Position numbers and translations under genes: made by a program. 18,705 nucleotides of DNA from an uncultured Altererythrobacter sp. (GTDB taxonomy: Bacteria > Pseudomonadota > Alphaproteobacteria > Sphingomonadales > Sphingomonadaceae): positions 1 to 18,705 of the forward strand of contig CALFEA010000285.1 of assembly GCA_937950385.1 (NCBI GenBank). The letters are read 5' to 3'. The number at the start of each line of letters is the position of its first letter. Position 1 is the first letter of the stretch. Shown here one piece after another: positions 1 to 7,821 of the stretch. The notes under the pieces were generated by a model. It did not search any database and was not told the origin of the DNA. It saw only the letters and a list, made by a program, of their open reading frames with translations.

Positions 1-1185
1 CACGGTGACGCATTGATGGAAGCGGGCAGCGGTTTCACCCATCGTCAAACAATGAAAGGAGCCGTGCGGTTCAACTCGATCGATTTGCACGAGGAAGCCA
101 GCCGGATCGCAGAGGCAGGCGGACATGCATTGGCCGCAGAAGAAGCGCATTTCGAAGAATTGGTCGCCAATATCGCCGCGCGCGCTCAAGCCATTGCCAT
201 TACTGCCGAAGCCCTCGCCCGCATTGATGTCAGCGCAGGTCAAGCAGAACGCGCCGCTGAAGGAAGCTGGTGCCGCCCAAGCCTATCAAACGGTCCGCAA
301 CTTACGATCACCGACGGTCGCCATCCCGTGGTCGAGGATGCCTTGTCAAAAGATGGCGAGCGCTTTGTTGCCAATGATTGCGTATTGGCTGCGTCCGACC
401 GGCTGTGGCTGATCGGCGGGCCGAATATGGGCGGCAAATCGACCTTTTTGCGGCAAAATGCGCTGATTATCCTGATGGCGCAGGCGGGCGGATTTGTGCC
501 TGCGACAGCCGCCAATATCGGCCTTGTTGACCGCCTTTTTAGCCGCGTTGGCGCATCCGATAATCTCGCCAAGGGGCGCTCCACCTTCATGGTGGAAATG
601 GTCGAAACCGCCGCCATCCTCAGCCAAGCGACAGACAAGAGCTTTGTCATTTTGGACGAGGTGGGGCGCGGTACATCAACCTATGATGGCCTTGCATTGG
701 CATGGGCAGTCGCCGAGGAAGTGCACAGCCGCATCGCCTGCCGCTGCCTGTTTGCAACCCATTATCACGAGCTCGCGCGGTTGTCTGACAGCTGCCCGGC
801 CTTGTCACTACACCATGTTCGGGCGCGCGAATGGAAAGGCGATTTGGTGCTTTTGCATGAGCTTGCCCAAGGCCCAGCGGATCGTTCTTACGGTCTTGCT
901 GTCGCGCGTCTTGCTGGCGTTCCTGACCCAGTGGTTAAGCGCGCAAAGCAAGTGCTGGCAAAGCTGGAAGAAGCCCGCAGCGAAACCGGCGGCATCGGCG
1001 CAGGTCTGGGCGAATTGCCACTCTTTGCCGCGGCCCCGCAAGACGAACAACCAGACCCAGCTGCTGAATTGGCCGCTAGGATCGCCAGCATTGATCTGGA
1101 TGCATTGAGCCCGCGTGATGCGCTAGACCTGCTTTATGATTTATCGCGCGAGGCGCAGACAAGCGGCGCGCTTACCAAAAGTTAA
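1..1185 (+). CDS. mutS: DNA mismatch repair ATPase MutS, C-terminal part (5' end outside window)
   Basis: This is the C-terminal ~394 residues of MutS; the reading frame is open from base 1, so the gene starts upstream of the window. MutS recognises base mismatches and loops and uses ATP to recruit MutL. The ATPase domain is unmistakable: Walker A GPNMGGKST near bases 418-444, Walker B VILDEVGRGTST near 646-680, and the signature THYHELA near 766-790. The N-terminal mismatch-binding and connector domains are not in the window; MutS proteins usually total about 850-900 residues. The clamp and lever region lies before the ATPase domain and an acidic, alanine-rich tail lies after it. The ATG at 13 is internal, not the true start. 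The next gene begins only 24 bases after the TAA. No terminator is visible. Confidence 0.97.
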   Translation, partial: HGDALMEAGSGFTHRQTMKGAVRFNSIDLHEEASRIAEAGGHALAAEEAHFEELVANIAARAQAIAITAEALARIDVSAGQAERAAEGSWCRPSLSNGPQLTITDGRHPVVEDALSKDGERFVANDCVLAASDRLWLIGGPNMGGKSTFLRQNALIILMAQAGGFVPATAANIGLVDRLFSRVGASDNLAKGRSTFMVEMVETAAILSQATDKSFVILDEVGRGTSTYDGLALAWAVAEEVHSRIACRCLFATHYHELARLSDSCPALSLHHVRAREWKGDLVLLHELAQGPADRSYGLAVARLAGVPDPVVKRAKQVLAKLEEARSETGGIGAGLGELPLFAAAPQDEQPDPAAELAARIASIDLDALSPRDALDLLYDLSREAQTSGALTKS

Positions 1186-1209
1186 GCCCCAGCGGATAAA
1201 CTGCCACCC

Positions 1210-1659
1210 ATGGCTACGACATCAAACTCCACTCTCAAAGGCGTGTTGGCATTTGGCGCGCTGACCATTGGCGCCGTCATGTTCTTTGTTGGCTCTGCCG
1301 ACGATGAAGGCGTGCTTTCAGAAGCAGCAAGCGGTGCTGGTAGCAAAACCGATGAAAGCGGCAGGCTAGCCCCTGGTCCCGCCCGTGAAACTGGCGGTGA
1401 GCTGACCCCAAAACCGGCTGCGCAACCGCAAGCGTCAGGAGACGTTGAAATAGTTGAATGGGATGATGAGGCGCTGATCGATACCACCAGCGGAATTGAT
1501 CCCACACCAGAAAGCGACGACCCGTTTGGCGCGCAGCCGACTGACAGTACCATCAATGACGTTGATGCTGACGAGCAGAGATTTGAAGCCAAAGACAGAG
1601 CACTGCCGCAAGTTGGTGGCACCGTGCCAATTCCATCGACCGCAAACCTACCTGAGTGA
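1210..1659 (+). CDS. Hypothetical membrane-anchored acidic protein
   Basis: I do not recognise a family. The 149-residue product has one hydrophobic segment at about residues 10-28, directly after a short polar N-terminus, so it looks like an uncleaved signal anchor with the rest outside the inner membrane. The remainder is low-complexity, rich in Asp, Glu, Ser, Pro and Gly, with an acidic patch near residues 76-90 (VEIVEWDDEALID) and no Cys. It lies 24 bases after mutS on the same strand and ends 29 bases before the convergent dehydrogenase gene. No good Shine-Dalgarno stands before the ATG. An antisense open frame covers nearly the same bases (1182-1622), but its Ser/Ala/Pro-rich product has no anchor-like order; the plus-strand frame is preferred for its membrane segment and acidic composition. 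Function unknown. Confidence 0.6.
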   Translation: MATTSNSTLKGVLAFGALTIGAVMFFVGSADDEGVLSEAASGAGSKTDESGRLAPGPARETGGELTPKPAAQPQASGDVEIVEWDDEALIDTTSGIDPTPESDDPFGAQPTDSTINDVDADEQRFEAKDRALPQVGGTVPIPSTANLPE

Positions 1660-1688
1660 TAGGCTGCGCCAGAACCACGCGTCCAAAA

Positions 1689-2558
1689 CTACCGCGTCGG
1701 AACAGGCGCATCGCCGGTATAGTCGTAGAAGCCGCGGCCGGTTTTGCGGCCTAGCCAACCAGCCTCAACATATTTTACCAGCAAAGGCGCAGGGCGATAT
1801 TTCGTGTCGCGCGTCGTGCGGTAAAGCACGTTGATAATGTCGAGACACGTATCCAACCCAACGAAATCCGCCAATTGCAGCGGCCCCATGGGGTGATTAA
1901 GCCCCAGACGGCAGCCCTTATCGACATCCTCAATCCCCGCGGTCGACTGGCCCAGCAAGAAGATGGCTTCATTGATCATCGGCAGCAAGATGCGATTGAC
2001 GACAAAGCCGGGTTCATCTTGTGACAGCACGACTTCCTTGCCCAACGCCTTAGCAAAAGCAGAGGTGCGGTCAGTCGTATCCTTCGCTGTGGCAAGGCCA
2101 GGAATAACCTCAATCAAGCCCATAACAGGCACTGGATTGAAAAAGTGCAGTCCGATAAAACGCGCCGGATCGGGCGAGTAATTCGCCATACGGGTGATCG
2201 GGATGGAGCTAGTGTTGCTGGCCATGATCGCATCATCTGCCAAGACTTTGCCGGCTGCTTCAAAGATACTCTGCTTGATCTCTTCGCGCTCAGTTGCAGC
2301 CTCAATAATGAGGTTGGCATCTTTCATCGGAGAATAGTCAGCCACAGGGGTGATACGCGCGAGCAAAGCCTGCGCCGCATCGACTTCGATTTTGCCGCGT
2401 CCGACCAATTTGCCCAGCGCTGCATCAACCGCCGCCTTACCGGCCTCAGCCCGCGCCAAATCAATGTCAGCCAGCATGACTTTCATGCCGTGTTGAGCCA
2501 CAGTTTGAGCGATACCGGTGCCCATTTGGCCCGATCCGATGACAGCGATGCTTTGCAT
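1689..2558 (-). CDS. 3-hydroxybutyryl-CoA / 3-hydroxyacyl-CoA dehydrogenase
   Basis: NAD-dependent oxidation of (S)-3-hydroxyacyl-CoA to 3-oxoacyl-CoA, cytosolic, in short-chain fatty-acid or polyhydroxybutyrate-type metabolism (stand-alone HbdA/PaaH/FadB2 family). The 289-residue product has the usual family length. The Rossmann motif GSGQMG is at residues 8-13 with the NAD-ribose acidic residue D31. The catalytic region shows SNTSS (114-118), H138 in GLHFFNP, E150, and GFVVNRI with N188; the C-terminal helical dimerisation domain runs from ~187 to 289. The ATG at 2558 was chosen because GAAGGGA stands 6 bases upstream and the Rossmann fold begins at once; an in-frame ATG six codons earlier (2576) lacks this fit. 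It is the last gene of the minus-strand run, 98 bases after the adenosyltransferase gene. Exact chain-length specificity cannot be read from sequence. Confidence 0.95.
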   Translation of the reverse strand: MQSIAVIGSGQMGTGIAQTVAQHGMKVMLADIDLARAEAGKAAVDAALGKLVGRGKIEVDAAQALLARITPVADYSPMKDANLIIEAATEREEIKQSIFEAAGKVLADDAIMASNTSSIPITRMANYSPDPARFIGLHFFNPVPVMGLIEVIPGLATAKDTTDRTSAFAKALGKEVVLSQDEPGFVVNRILLPMINEAIFLLGQSTAGIEDVDKGCRLGLNHPMGPLQLADFVGLDTCLDIINVLYRTTRDTKYRPAPLLVKYVEAGWLGRKTGRGFYDYTGDAPVPTR

Positions 2559-2656
2559 AATTATCCCTTCGCACATGCAGCAAAAGGGTCTGTTAGCGGG
2601 CGATGAGAGTGTTGGCTAGGCTGCCGCAACGTAAAGCAGGCTCACCTATTGGCGCC

Positions 2657-3232
2657 CTAACGATTGGCGCCGGGTACCCAGTTCACATCCGCTTTGCCAT
2701 TATCATTCAGCACGCGGGCCAAAACAAACAGATAATCAGACAGCCGGTTGATATAGGCTAGAGCGGCTGGGTTGACCGCCTCTGCATCAGCGAGCTCTGC
2801 CATGCTGCGCTCGGCTGCGCGGACGCTGGCCCGTGCCACTTGGGTGCGCGCCGCCGCTTCACTGCCGCCGGGCAGAACGAAACTGGTTAGCGGTTCTAGG
2901 TCTTCATTAAGGGCATCGATCGCTGTTTCTAGCGCGGTGACTTGGGCAGGAATGACGCGCAGCACCATTTCAGACGGGGCAAAATCACCATCATCTGATG
3001 GCGTCGCCAAATCCGCACCCAGATCAAACATATCGTTCTGAATGCGGAAGAGCGCCGACGCGTGGCCTGTACCTTTTACCGCAGCGGCGGCCACGCCTAT
3101 GGCGCTATTGGCCTCATCCACCATTCCAATCGCGGCAATTCGCGCGGAATTTTTCGGCGTACGTGATCCATCGACAAGACCGGTTGAGCCATCATCGCCG
3201 GTCTTGGTGTAAATCTTATTGAGCTTGACCAT
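2657..3232 (-). CDS. Cob(I)alamin adenosyltransferase, PduO type
   Basis: Transfers the adenosyl group of ATP to reduced cobalamin, giving adenosylcobalamin (coenzyme B12). The family is the trimeric PduO/MMAB type, not CobA. The 191-residue protein has the N-terminal ATP-binding loop TKTGDDGSTGL (9-19), VDEANSAIG (38-46), FVLPGGS (118-124), the arginine-rich helix RASVRAAERSM (from 134), and the C-terminal YINRLSDYLFVLAR (160-173), all hallmarks of this fold. It lies 18 bases downstream of the HIG1-like gene and 98 bases upstream of the dehydrogenase gene, so the run is probably co-transcribed. In many alphaproteobacteria this gene and the dehydrogenase flank etfBA; here no etf gene lies between them. 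Symbols used for this family vary (cobO, pduO, mmaB), so none is given. Confidence 0.95.
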   Translation of the reverse strand: MVKLNKIYTKTGDDGSTGLVDGSRTPKNSARIAAIGMVDEANSAIGVAAAAVKGTGHASALFRIQNDMFDLGADLATPSDDGDFAPSEMVLRVIPAQVTALETAIDALNEDLEPLTSFVLPGGSEAAARTQVARASVRAAERSMAELADAEAVNPAALAYINRLSDYLFVLARVLNDNGKADVNWVPGANR

Positions 3233-3250
3233 ATTTGCCGGCCAGCCAGA

Positions 3251-3490
3251 TCAGCTATTGCCGCCAGCAACTGCCATGATGATTACCACCACAACAACCG
3301 CAAGCGCTTGATATTTGATCCGTGCAAACATCGCCTTGTTCTGGGCCATTTGCATTTCAGTGACCGTTTCACCGGTATTATTCTCCAAATCGACCTTGGT
3401 CGTTTGCAGAAAAGCGATGATCCCGCGGATGAGCGAGACGACAACCATCACGCAAATGATGGCGAGCACAATGATAAGGAAAGTTGTCAT
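3251..3490 (-). CDS. HIG1-domain-like twin-transmembrane protein
   Basis: A short (79-81 residue) inner-membrane protein with two hydrophobic helices: about residues 3-26 and 62-78, joined by a polar loop containing the NKAMFARIKYQALA stretch. That layout (helix, charged loop ending in a basic Met/Arg-rich stretch, helix) resembles the HIG1/twin-transmembrane family often found beside cob(I)alamin adenosyltransferase genes in alphaproteobacteria; mitochondrial HIG1 proteins associate with respiratory complexes. The ATG at 3490 is taken as the start; a GTG two codons earlier (3496) is possible, and neither has a clear ribosome site. It begins 9 bases after the gluQRS stop and ends 18 bases before the adenosyltransferase start, so it sits inside an operon. 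Family call is moderate; a role in the respiratory chain is inference only. Confidence 0.75.
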   Translation of the reverse strand: MTTFLIIVLAIICVMVVVSLIRGIIAFLQTTKVDLENNTGETVTEMQMAQNKAMFARIKYQALAVVVVVIIMAVAGGNS

Positions 3491-3499
3491 GGACACTAT

Positions 3500-4330
3500 T
3501 TAGGCGCTCTCAAGCGAAATTCCAGCCGGAAAACTATGCAAGCGCAGTTGCTCGGCAAGCAACACTCCGTCCTCACCCGCTGCGCGCCGGTCAGCAAGGG
3601 AGGGCGATCCGCGCCTTTTCGCAAGCTTTTTGCCGCTCTCATCCAGCAAAAGAAGATGATGATGATAGGCTAGCTGGGGCAGGCCAAGCAAAGCTTGGAG
3701 CAACCGGTGGATATGGGTTGCAGAACGCAAATCCTCACCCCTTGTCACAAGCGTCACACCATCAGCGGCATCATCCAATGTCGCAGCCAAATGATAGCTT
3801 GCGGGCGCATCCTTACGCACCAGAACAACATCGCCAAAGCCGCGCGGATCAGCGATCGTCTCGCCTCCCATGTCATCGCTCCAAGTGATGGCGCCAGCCT
3901 GCTCCATGGCGCGCTCCAAATTGAGGCGTAGGGCAAATGGCTTAGCCATATCGACCGCCTGTCCCTTGCATGTTCCGGGGTAAATTGCACCTTCAGGACC
4001 TTGTTCGGTGGCCGCATGCTCAATCTGTGCACGCGTGCATGTGCAGGGATAAAGCAGGCCATCATCCAGCAGACGTTTTGCCGCTGTATCATAGCTTTCC
4101 AGCCGCGCGGACTGGGCGGGAACCTCTTCCCATTCGAGCCCCAACCATTCCAAATCACGGCGGAATTCATCGGCTAATTCTGGCCGGCTTCTTGCCCCAT
4201 CAATATCCTCAATGCGAAGCAAAAAACGCCCATCTTGCGCCTTCGCCAAATCATGAGCGATGATCGCAGAAAACGCGTGGCCAAGGTGCAAATGGCCATT
4301 GGGGCTGGGGGCGAAGCGGGTCGTGATCAT
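3500..4330 (-). CDS. gluQRS: Glutamyl-Q tRNA(Asp) synthetase
   Basis: A GluRS paralogue that lacks the anticodon-binding domain; the family activates glutamate and attaches it to queuosine at position 34 of tRNA-Asp. The 276-residue length fits the family rather than full GluRS (~470). Class I signatures are visible: the HIGH motif as HLGH at 15-18 after the TRFAPSPNG start, LRIEDID at 38-44, and a KMSKS-like KKLAKR at 234-239. The zinc site typical of GluQRS is present: C96, C98, Y117 and C121 (CTC...YPGTC). It is the first gene of the minus-strand run and diverges from the HNH gene across ~139 bases. queC, a gene for queuosine synthesis, lies at the far end of this window, so the cell plausibly makes the substrate tRNA. 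Confidence 0.96.
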   Translation of the reverse strand: MITTRFAPSPNGHLHLGHAFSAIIAHDLAKAQDGRFLLRIEDIDGARSRPELADEFRRDLEWLGLEWEEVPAQSARLESYDTAAKRLLDDGLLYPCTCTRAQIEHAATEQGPEGAIYPGTCKGQAVDMAKPFALRLNLERAMEQAGAITWSDDMGGETIADPRGFGDVVLVRKDAPASYHLAATLDDAADGVTLVTRGEDLRSATHIHRLLQALLGLPQLAYHHHLLLLDESGKKLAKRRGSPSLADRRAAGEDGVLLAEQLRLHSFPAGISLESA

Positions 4331-4352
4331 AATGCTTGCGCCACCCTAGCTG

Positions 4353-4385
4353 AGCCAGCGTTTCAAAGCCATAAAGCGGCTGGCT
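4353..4385. repeat. 7-bp inverted repeat between gluQRS and the HNH gene
   Basis: AGCCAGC at 4353-4359 and GCTGGCT at 4379-4385 form a perfect inverted repeat with a 19-base loop, in the divergent intergenic stretch. It has no U-tract, so it is not a usual terminator. It could be an operator, a leader hairpin or chance. Confidence 0.35.
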
Positions 4386-4469
4386 TGTGGAAAGTCAGAC
4401 GTACCATCTTTGCCAGTGTGGCTGGGCGCGCCATTATGCAATGCATATCGGGAAGGAGCAGACGACACA

Positions 4470-5090
4470 GTGTTCAAAGCCGAATTGATGGAGCGTGCTG
4501 CGCAGTTTCGCAGCGCATCTGAAGATCACACACGCAATGTGGAAGGCTGCCCCGCGCTTGTGCTCAATGCGGATTACACCCCGCTATCCTATTATCCCTT
4601 AAGCCTATGGCCTTGGCAAACCGCTATAAAAGCAGTGTTTTTGGACAGAGTAGACATTGTCGCCAGCTATGATCGCGAGGTGCATTCGCCATCGCTCGAT
4701 ATGAAGATCCCCAGCGTTATCGCGCTGAGGCAATATGTGAAGCAGAACGAATTTCCGCCTTTCACTCGCTTCAACGTGTTTCTGCGCGACCGCTTCCAAT
4801 GCCAATATTGCGGAACGCAATCAGCCACGGCGAGCAATTTGACATTCGATCACGTCACCCCGCGCCGATTGGGCGGAAAAACCACTTGGGAAAATATCGT
4901 CGCATCTTGCGCGCCCTGCAATATGAAAAAAGGCGGGCGAACACCCAAGCAAGCTCAGATGCATATTGGCATGCGGCCGATCCGGCCAACCAGTTGGCAA
5001 CTGCAACAATATGGCAAAAAATTCCCGCCAAATTATATGCATGAGACCTGGCGCGATTGGCTCTATTGGGACATCGAATTGGAGGCTTGA
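4470..5090 (+). CDS. HNH endonuclease family protein
   Basis: An HNH-fold nuclease of the conserved chromosomal type common in alphaproteobacteria; biological role not established. The N-terminal part (CPALVLNADYTPLSYYPLSLW) is the family's conserved lead-in domain. The zinc-finger HNH core follows: C111-x2-C114, catalytic D127-H128, N142, then C147-x2-C150-N151 and a basic KKGGRTPK stretch (numbers from the GTG start). The GTG at 4470 was chosen because AAGGAG lies 11 bases upstream (4453-4458); the in-frame ATG at 4488 has no ribosome site, and the ATG at 4410 adds a stretch not expected in the family. About 206 residues. It diverges from gluQRS and converges on the DUF4112 gene with 69 bases between stops. 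No methylase or specificity subunit is adjacent, so a restriction role is not supported. Confidence 0.9.
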   Translation: MFKAELMERAAQFRSASEDHTRNVEGCPALVLNADYTPLSYYPLSLWPWQTAIKAVFLDRVDIVASYDREVHSPSLDMKIPSVIALRQYVKQNEFPPFTRFNVFLRDRFQCQYCGTQSATASNLTFDHVTPRRLGGKTTWENIVASCAPCNMKKGGRTPKQAQMHIGMRPIRPTSWQLQQYGKKFPPNYMHETWRDWLYWDIELEA

Positions 5091-5159
5091 GGCATAGGTC
5101 TCAGATTTAGCCTCGTTTGGCCTCTTCTGGCCTTGGCCCTCAATTCAGCCCAATTTGGA

Positions 5160-5648
5160 TCAGCCTTCCAGCACTTTTGTCGCTGGATGATGCTTGTCCA
5201 AATGCTTTTTGATAATTCGCAGATTGCGCGTATTTGAGCGGAACATAAAGTCAGCTGCATCGCCGACAAGCGGCACAAGGCCCAGCAAGGTATCAAAGCC
5301 GACATTGCCCGCCATGCGCATCAATTTCCATTTTGGCATGCCCAAATTGCGGGCCTCCCACACGAAATATGCACCCATAACGGTGGTCACAATATCGCCG
5401 AGGATCGGCACAAGGCCAATCAAGCCATCGAGCCCAATGGGAACCTTGGTTCCGGGGATATGAAAGCTGCGTTCCAGAACGATTTCCAGCGCTTCGACAC
5501 GCTTGCGGATCGAATGCGGATCATTGCCTACTGGCAATTCAAAACCCATGACACTCGGGCCATCACCTGACGAGTTCGCCGATGAGCCGCGGCCTGCGCG
5601 ATCAGACGGCTCCAGCGGTGCCGGTGACAATGGACGTAAATTGGTCAT
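5160..5648 (-). CDS. DUF4112 domain-containing membrane protein
   Basis: A 162-residue protein with a disordered, Ser/Gly/Pro-rich N-terminus (1-45) and the DUF4112 domain (about 47-150). The domain contains an obvious internal repeat: GLDGLIGLVPILGD at 72-85 and GFDTLLGLVPLVGD at 117-130, each beginning a hydrophobic, membrane-compatible stretch, with the basic link KWKLMRM between them. It ends in a basic tail (IIKKHLDKHH). The family is widespread in bacteria and its function is unknown. The ATG at 5648 has a strong AGGAGG about 6 bases upstream. An 82-base gap separates it from the upstream solute-binding gene on the same strand, so it may have its own promoter. Confidence 0.9.
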   Translation of the reverse strand: MTNLRPLSPAPLEPSDRAGRGSSANSSGDGPSVMGFELPVGNDPHSIRKRVEALEIVLERSFHIPGTKVPIGLDGLIGLVPILGDIVTTVMGAYFVWEARNLGMPKWKLMRMAGNVGFDTLLGLVPLVGDAADFMFRSNTRNLRIIKKHLDKHHPATKVLEG

Positions 5649-5730
5649 GAGGACCCTCCTTTACCCCAATATGGGTATGAAACCACCAATTTCAAGAGGT
5701 TCCGAATTTTTTGACTTTTAATTCAATGCC

Positions 5731-7215
5731 TTAATTGGGCGATCCCGATAGAGGGAACAACGGGTGCAGCCCCCATATATTGTCCTCAAAACCGGCAACA
5801 TCGCTGCGCACCAATGACCAACGGATCGGCGCGCCAAAGGGTATGAAAATCGCGGCATCCTCTAGCTCCAATTCTGCCAGCGCAAGCATTTCCGCCTTCA
5901 GCTTGGGGTTTAGCTCCTGCAAGGATTTTTCCACCAATTCATCAGCCTTTTCGGCACAAGGGCCGGGGCGAATTTCGCAGTGAAACTGGTTCAGGAACCA
6001 CCGCGGCGATGCAAAAAGCGCAGTCCGGTCGAGCAGAACCAAATCGGCGGCTTTTTCATCAGAGGAAACCAATTGCGCCTCGACCCCAATTGCCTCCCAA
6101 TCACGTTTTAGCTGACCAAACATTTGGTCGCTGCCCGGCCCATTTGGCATGGCGATACGGACGATTGCGGGGCCATTATTCTGGCTTTTCCAAGCATTGA
6201 TCGCGCTGGCCGCAATACTGCGGCGTTGATCCAGCGGCAGGGCCGTCCACGAGGGCGCCTCTGGCACAATCGCGGTCCAAACGCCGCGCGGCACAGCCGT
6301 GTTCGATGGCAACCAGCCGCCAATATTGAACGGCGTCATCAAATCATCGCGGTCAATCGCCATCGACAAAGCTTTGCGCAAAACCGGCGTGGAAAGCACG
6401 CCTTCCTCATTGCGAACCGCCAATCCAAACACGCCTTGCGCCGCATCCAGCCGGATATTGGCGCGCGATAATGGGCCAAGATCAGACAAGGGCAAATTCG
6501 CCACTCGCCCGTTCAAAACAACATCTGCCTCGCCTTCTGAAAATGCATTCACCGCCGCAGAAGCAGGCAGAGCGCGCACGGTCACAGGCCGCACCAAACC
6601 TTCCCAATTGCGCAGAGCAGGCAGGCCGCGCGCCTCTGGCGGCAAGGTCGATAAAGCGACCTGAAGATTGCCTTCTTCCTGCGCCGAAACCATCGGACCA
6701 GCGCCGACGTCATCGCGGGTAAATCCAAGTTCAGGCTGAGCCAAAAGCCGCAAGAAATCAGGCATTGGGCTCGTCAATTGAATCTCAATCACACGGCCTG
6801 TCATCTCGCGAATATCGGTGACTTTGGCCAGATCATGACCCAGCGCAGTGGCCTCCAACTTTTGAATATTAGCGATCAAACGAGCGCGAATATCGCCTGC
6901 TTCAATCGGATCGCCAGAGGTCCAATTGGAATTGCGCAGGCGGAAAATATAGCTCAAGCCGTCATCCGTGACGATCCAGCGTTCTGCAATTGCCGGAATA
7001 ATCTCACCAGTGGCGCTAAAACCGACCAAACCTTCGGCAGTGGCGGACTGCAAATATCTCGCTTGCGGAGTAAGAGTAGCGCCGCGCTGAAACGGACTAC
7101 CGCTGTCACCGATTAGCACGACATTGACAGCATCATCCCCGCCGTTGTCGCTGCAACCGGCCACCAAAAATGGGGGTAGAAGAAGAAAGAGAAAGGCAAG
7201 CAGGGAACGCATCAT
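5731..7215 (-). CDS. ABC transporter substrate-binding lipoprotein, peptide/nickel family 5
   Basis: A 494-residue periplasmic solute-binding protein of the SBP_bac_5 (DppA/OppA) family. It begins with a lipoprotein signal: basic MMR, a hydrophobic stretch of Leu/Phe, and the lipobox LVAGC with C21 as the predicted lipidated residue. The mature part follows the family order: an early ATAEGLVGFSATGEIIPAIA block, the ERW...YIFRLRNSNWTSGDPI stretch near 80-105, then VLRKALSMAIDRDDL near 278-292 and a final FGAPIRWSLVRSDVAGF block. These proteins normally deliver peptides or related solutes to an inner-membrane permease. No permease or ATPase gene lies on either side, so it is an orphan here. The ligand cannot be predicted. 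A second ATG follows immediately at 7212. Confidence 0.92.
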   Translation of the reverse strand: MMRSLLAFLFLLLPPFLVAGCSDNGGDDAVNVVLIGDSGSPFQRGATLTPQARYLQSATAEGLVGFSATGEIIPAIAERWIVTDDGLSYIFRLRNSNWTSGDPIEAGDIRARLIANIQKLEATALGHDLAKVTDIREMTGRVIEIQLTSPMPDFLRLLAQPELGFTRDDVGAGPMVSAQEEGNLQVALSTLPPEARGLPALRNWEGLVRPVTVRALPASAAVNAFSEGEADVVLNGRVANLPLSDLGPLSRANIRLDAAQGVFGLAVRNEEGVLSTPVLRKALSMAIDRDDLMTPFNIGGWLPSNTAVPRGVWTAIVPEAPSWTALPLDQRRSIAASAINAWKSQNNGPAIVRIAMPNGPGSDQMFGQLKRDWEAIGVEAQLVSSDEKAADLVLLDRTALFASPRWFLNQFHCEIRPGPCAEKADELVEKSLQELNPKLKAEMLALAELELEDAAIFIPFGAPIRWSLVRSDVAGFEDNIWGLHPLFPLSGSPN

Positions 7216-7314
7216 ATATGGCCATAGCAGACCGCATGCCGCCGGTCAGCGTTCAAAACTCAAGATTCACCGCAAAATCGCAACCATTTTGAAGGCACTT
7301 GAAAGCTTTTAAAG

Positions 7315-7329
7315 AGGCGCAGGACGCCT
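7315..7329 (-). terminator. Possible weak terminator after the PilZ gene
   Basis: Read on the minus strand, AGGCG and CGCCT pair around a 5-base loop just downstream of the PilZ stop and are followed by CTTTAAAAGCTTT. The stem is short and the U-run is poor, so this is tentative. Confidence 0.3.
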
Positions 7330-7355
7330 GAGCTCACGAAAAGCGCAAAACGCAA

Positions 7356-7661
7356 TCAGTGCATAGGTTCGCTGGCTGGGGAACTCGATTGAGCGCTGGC
7401 TGAATTGATGAGATCGTCAAATGCGACGCCGAACCGTTCGTTTTGCACCCATGCAACGCAGCCGCGCACAGCGCCTGCCCCGCCCAGTTCTACCGTCAGC
7501 CGCGTGCCGCGCACTACGCGCGGACCACCTTCGCCCATCATGCCGGCGTCAGAAAGGTTGCGCACTTTCACATGATAACGGGCCGGATCATTCTCGAGCC
7601 AGAGGTTTGCGAACAGCAATAGGCTGTCGCGCGCAGTGCTGCGTGTTTCCACTTCAGACAT
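7356..7661 (-). CDS. PilZ domain protein (putative c-di-GMP receptor)
   Basis: A 101-residue single-domain PilZ protein. PilZ domains bind cyclic di-GMP through an RxxxR motif and a (D/N)xSxxG motif; both are visible, RSTAR at residues 7-11 and NLSDAG at 35-40. The rest (VVRGTRLTVELGGAGAVRGCVAWVQNERFGVAF) fits the PilZ beta-barrel, and the tail after ~90 is a Ser/Ala-rich disordered end. The ATG at 7661 was chosen because a GAGGAAGAG ribosome site lies ~6 bases upstream; a GTG two codons earlier overlaps that site. It lies ~160 bases downstream of dksA on the same strand and may have its own promoter. With no output domain, it probably acts by binding a partner protein; the target (motility, envelope, cell cycle) is unknown. 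Confidence 0.9.
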   Translation of the reverse strand: MSEVETRSTARDSLLLFANLWLENDPARYHVKVRNLSDAGMMGEGGPRVVRGTRLTVELGGAGAVRGCVAWVQNERFGVAFDDLINSASAQSSSPASEPMH

Positions 7662-7740
7662 GGTCACCTCTTCCTCGGCATAGCCGACAAAACTTGCTCC
7701 GCTGCTTCCATAGCGCCGGAAAACAAAGAGATAATGGGTG

Positions 7741-7750
7741 ATTAGCTAAT
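7741..7750. promoter_or_regulatory. Perfect 10-bp palindrome between dksA and the PilZ gene
   Basis: ATTAGCTAAT is exactly self-complementary and lies about 80 bases upstream of the PilZ start, in the 160-base stretch where that gene's promoter would be. It may be an operator; a chance AT-rich palindrome is equally possible. Confidence 0.25.
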
Positions 7751-7821
7751 GAAAAGTAAACGCCTATCCCCCCTGTTCCGAAAGGGGACAGCTTTGCAAA
7801 GCGCATCAACCGGCCCGCAGG

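Noticed and set aside
494..1108. 204-residue plus-strand frame inside mutS
   Set aside because: It is a shifted frame over the mutS ATPase domain; the mutS frame carries all family motifs.
1182..1622. 146-residue antisense frame opposite the anchored acidic protein
   Set aside because: Its Ser/Pro/Ala-rich product has no recognisable order, while the plus frame has an anchor and an acidic body. Not fully settled.
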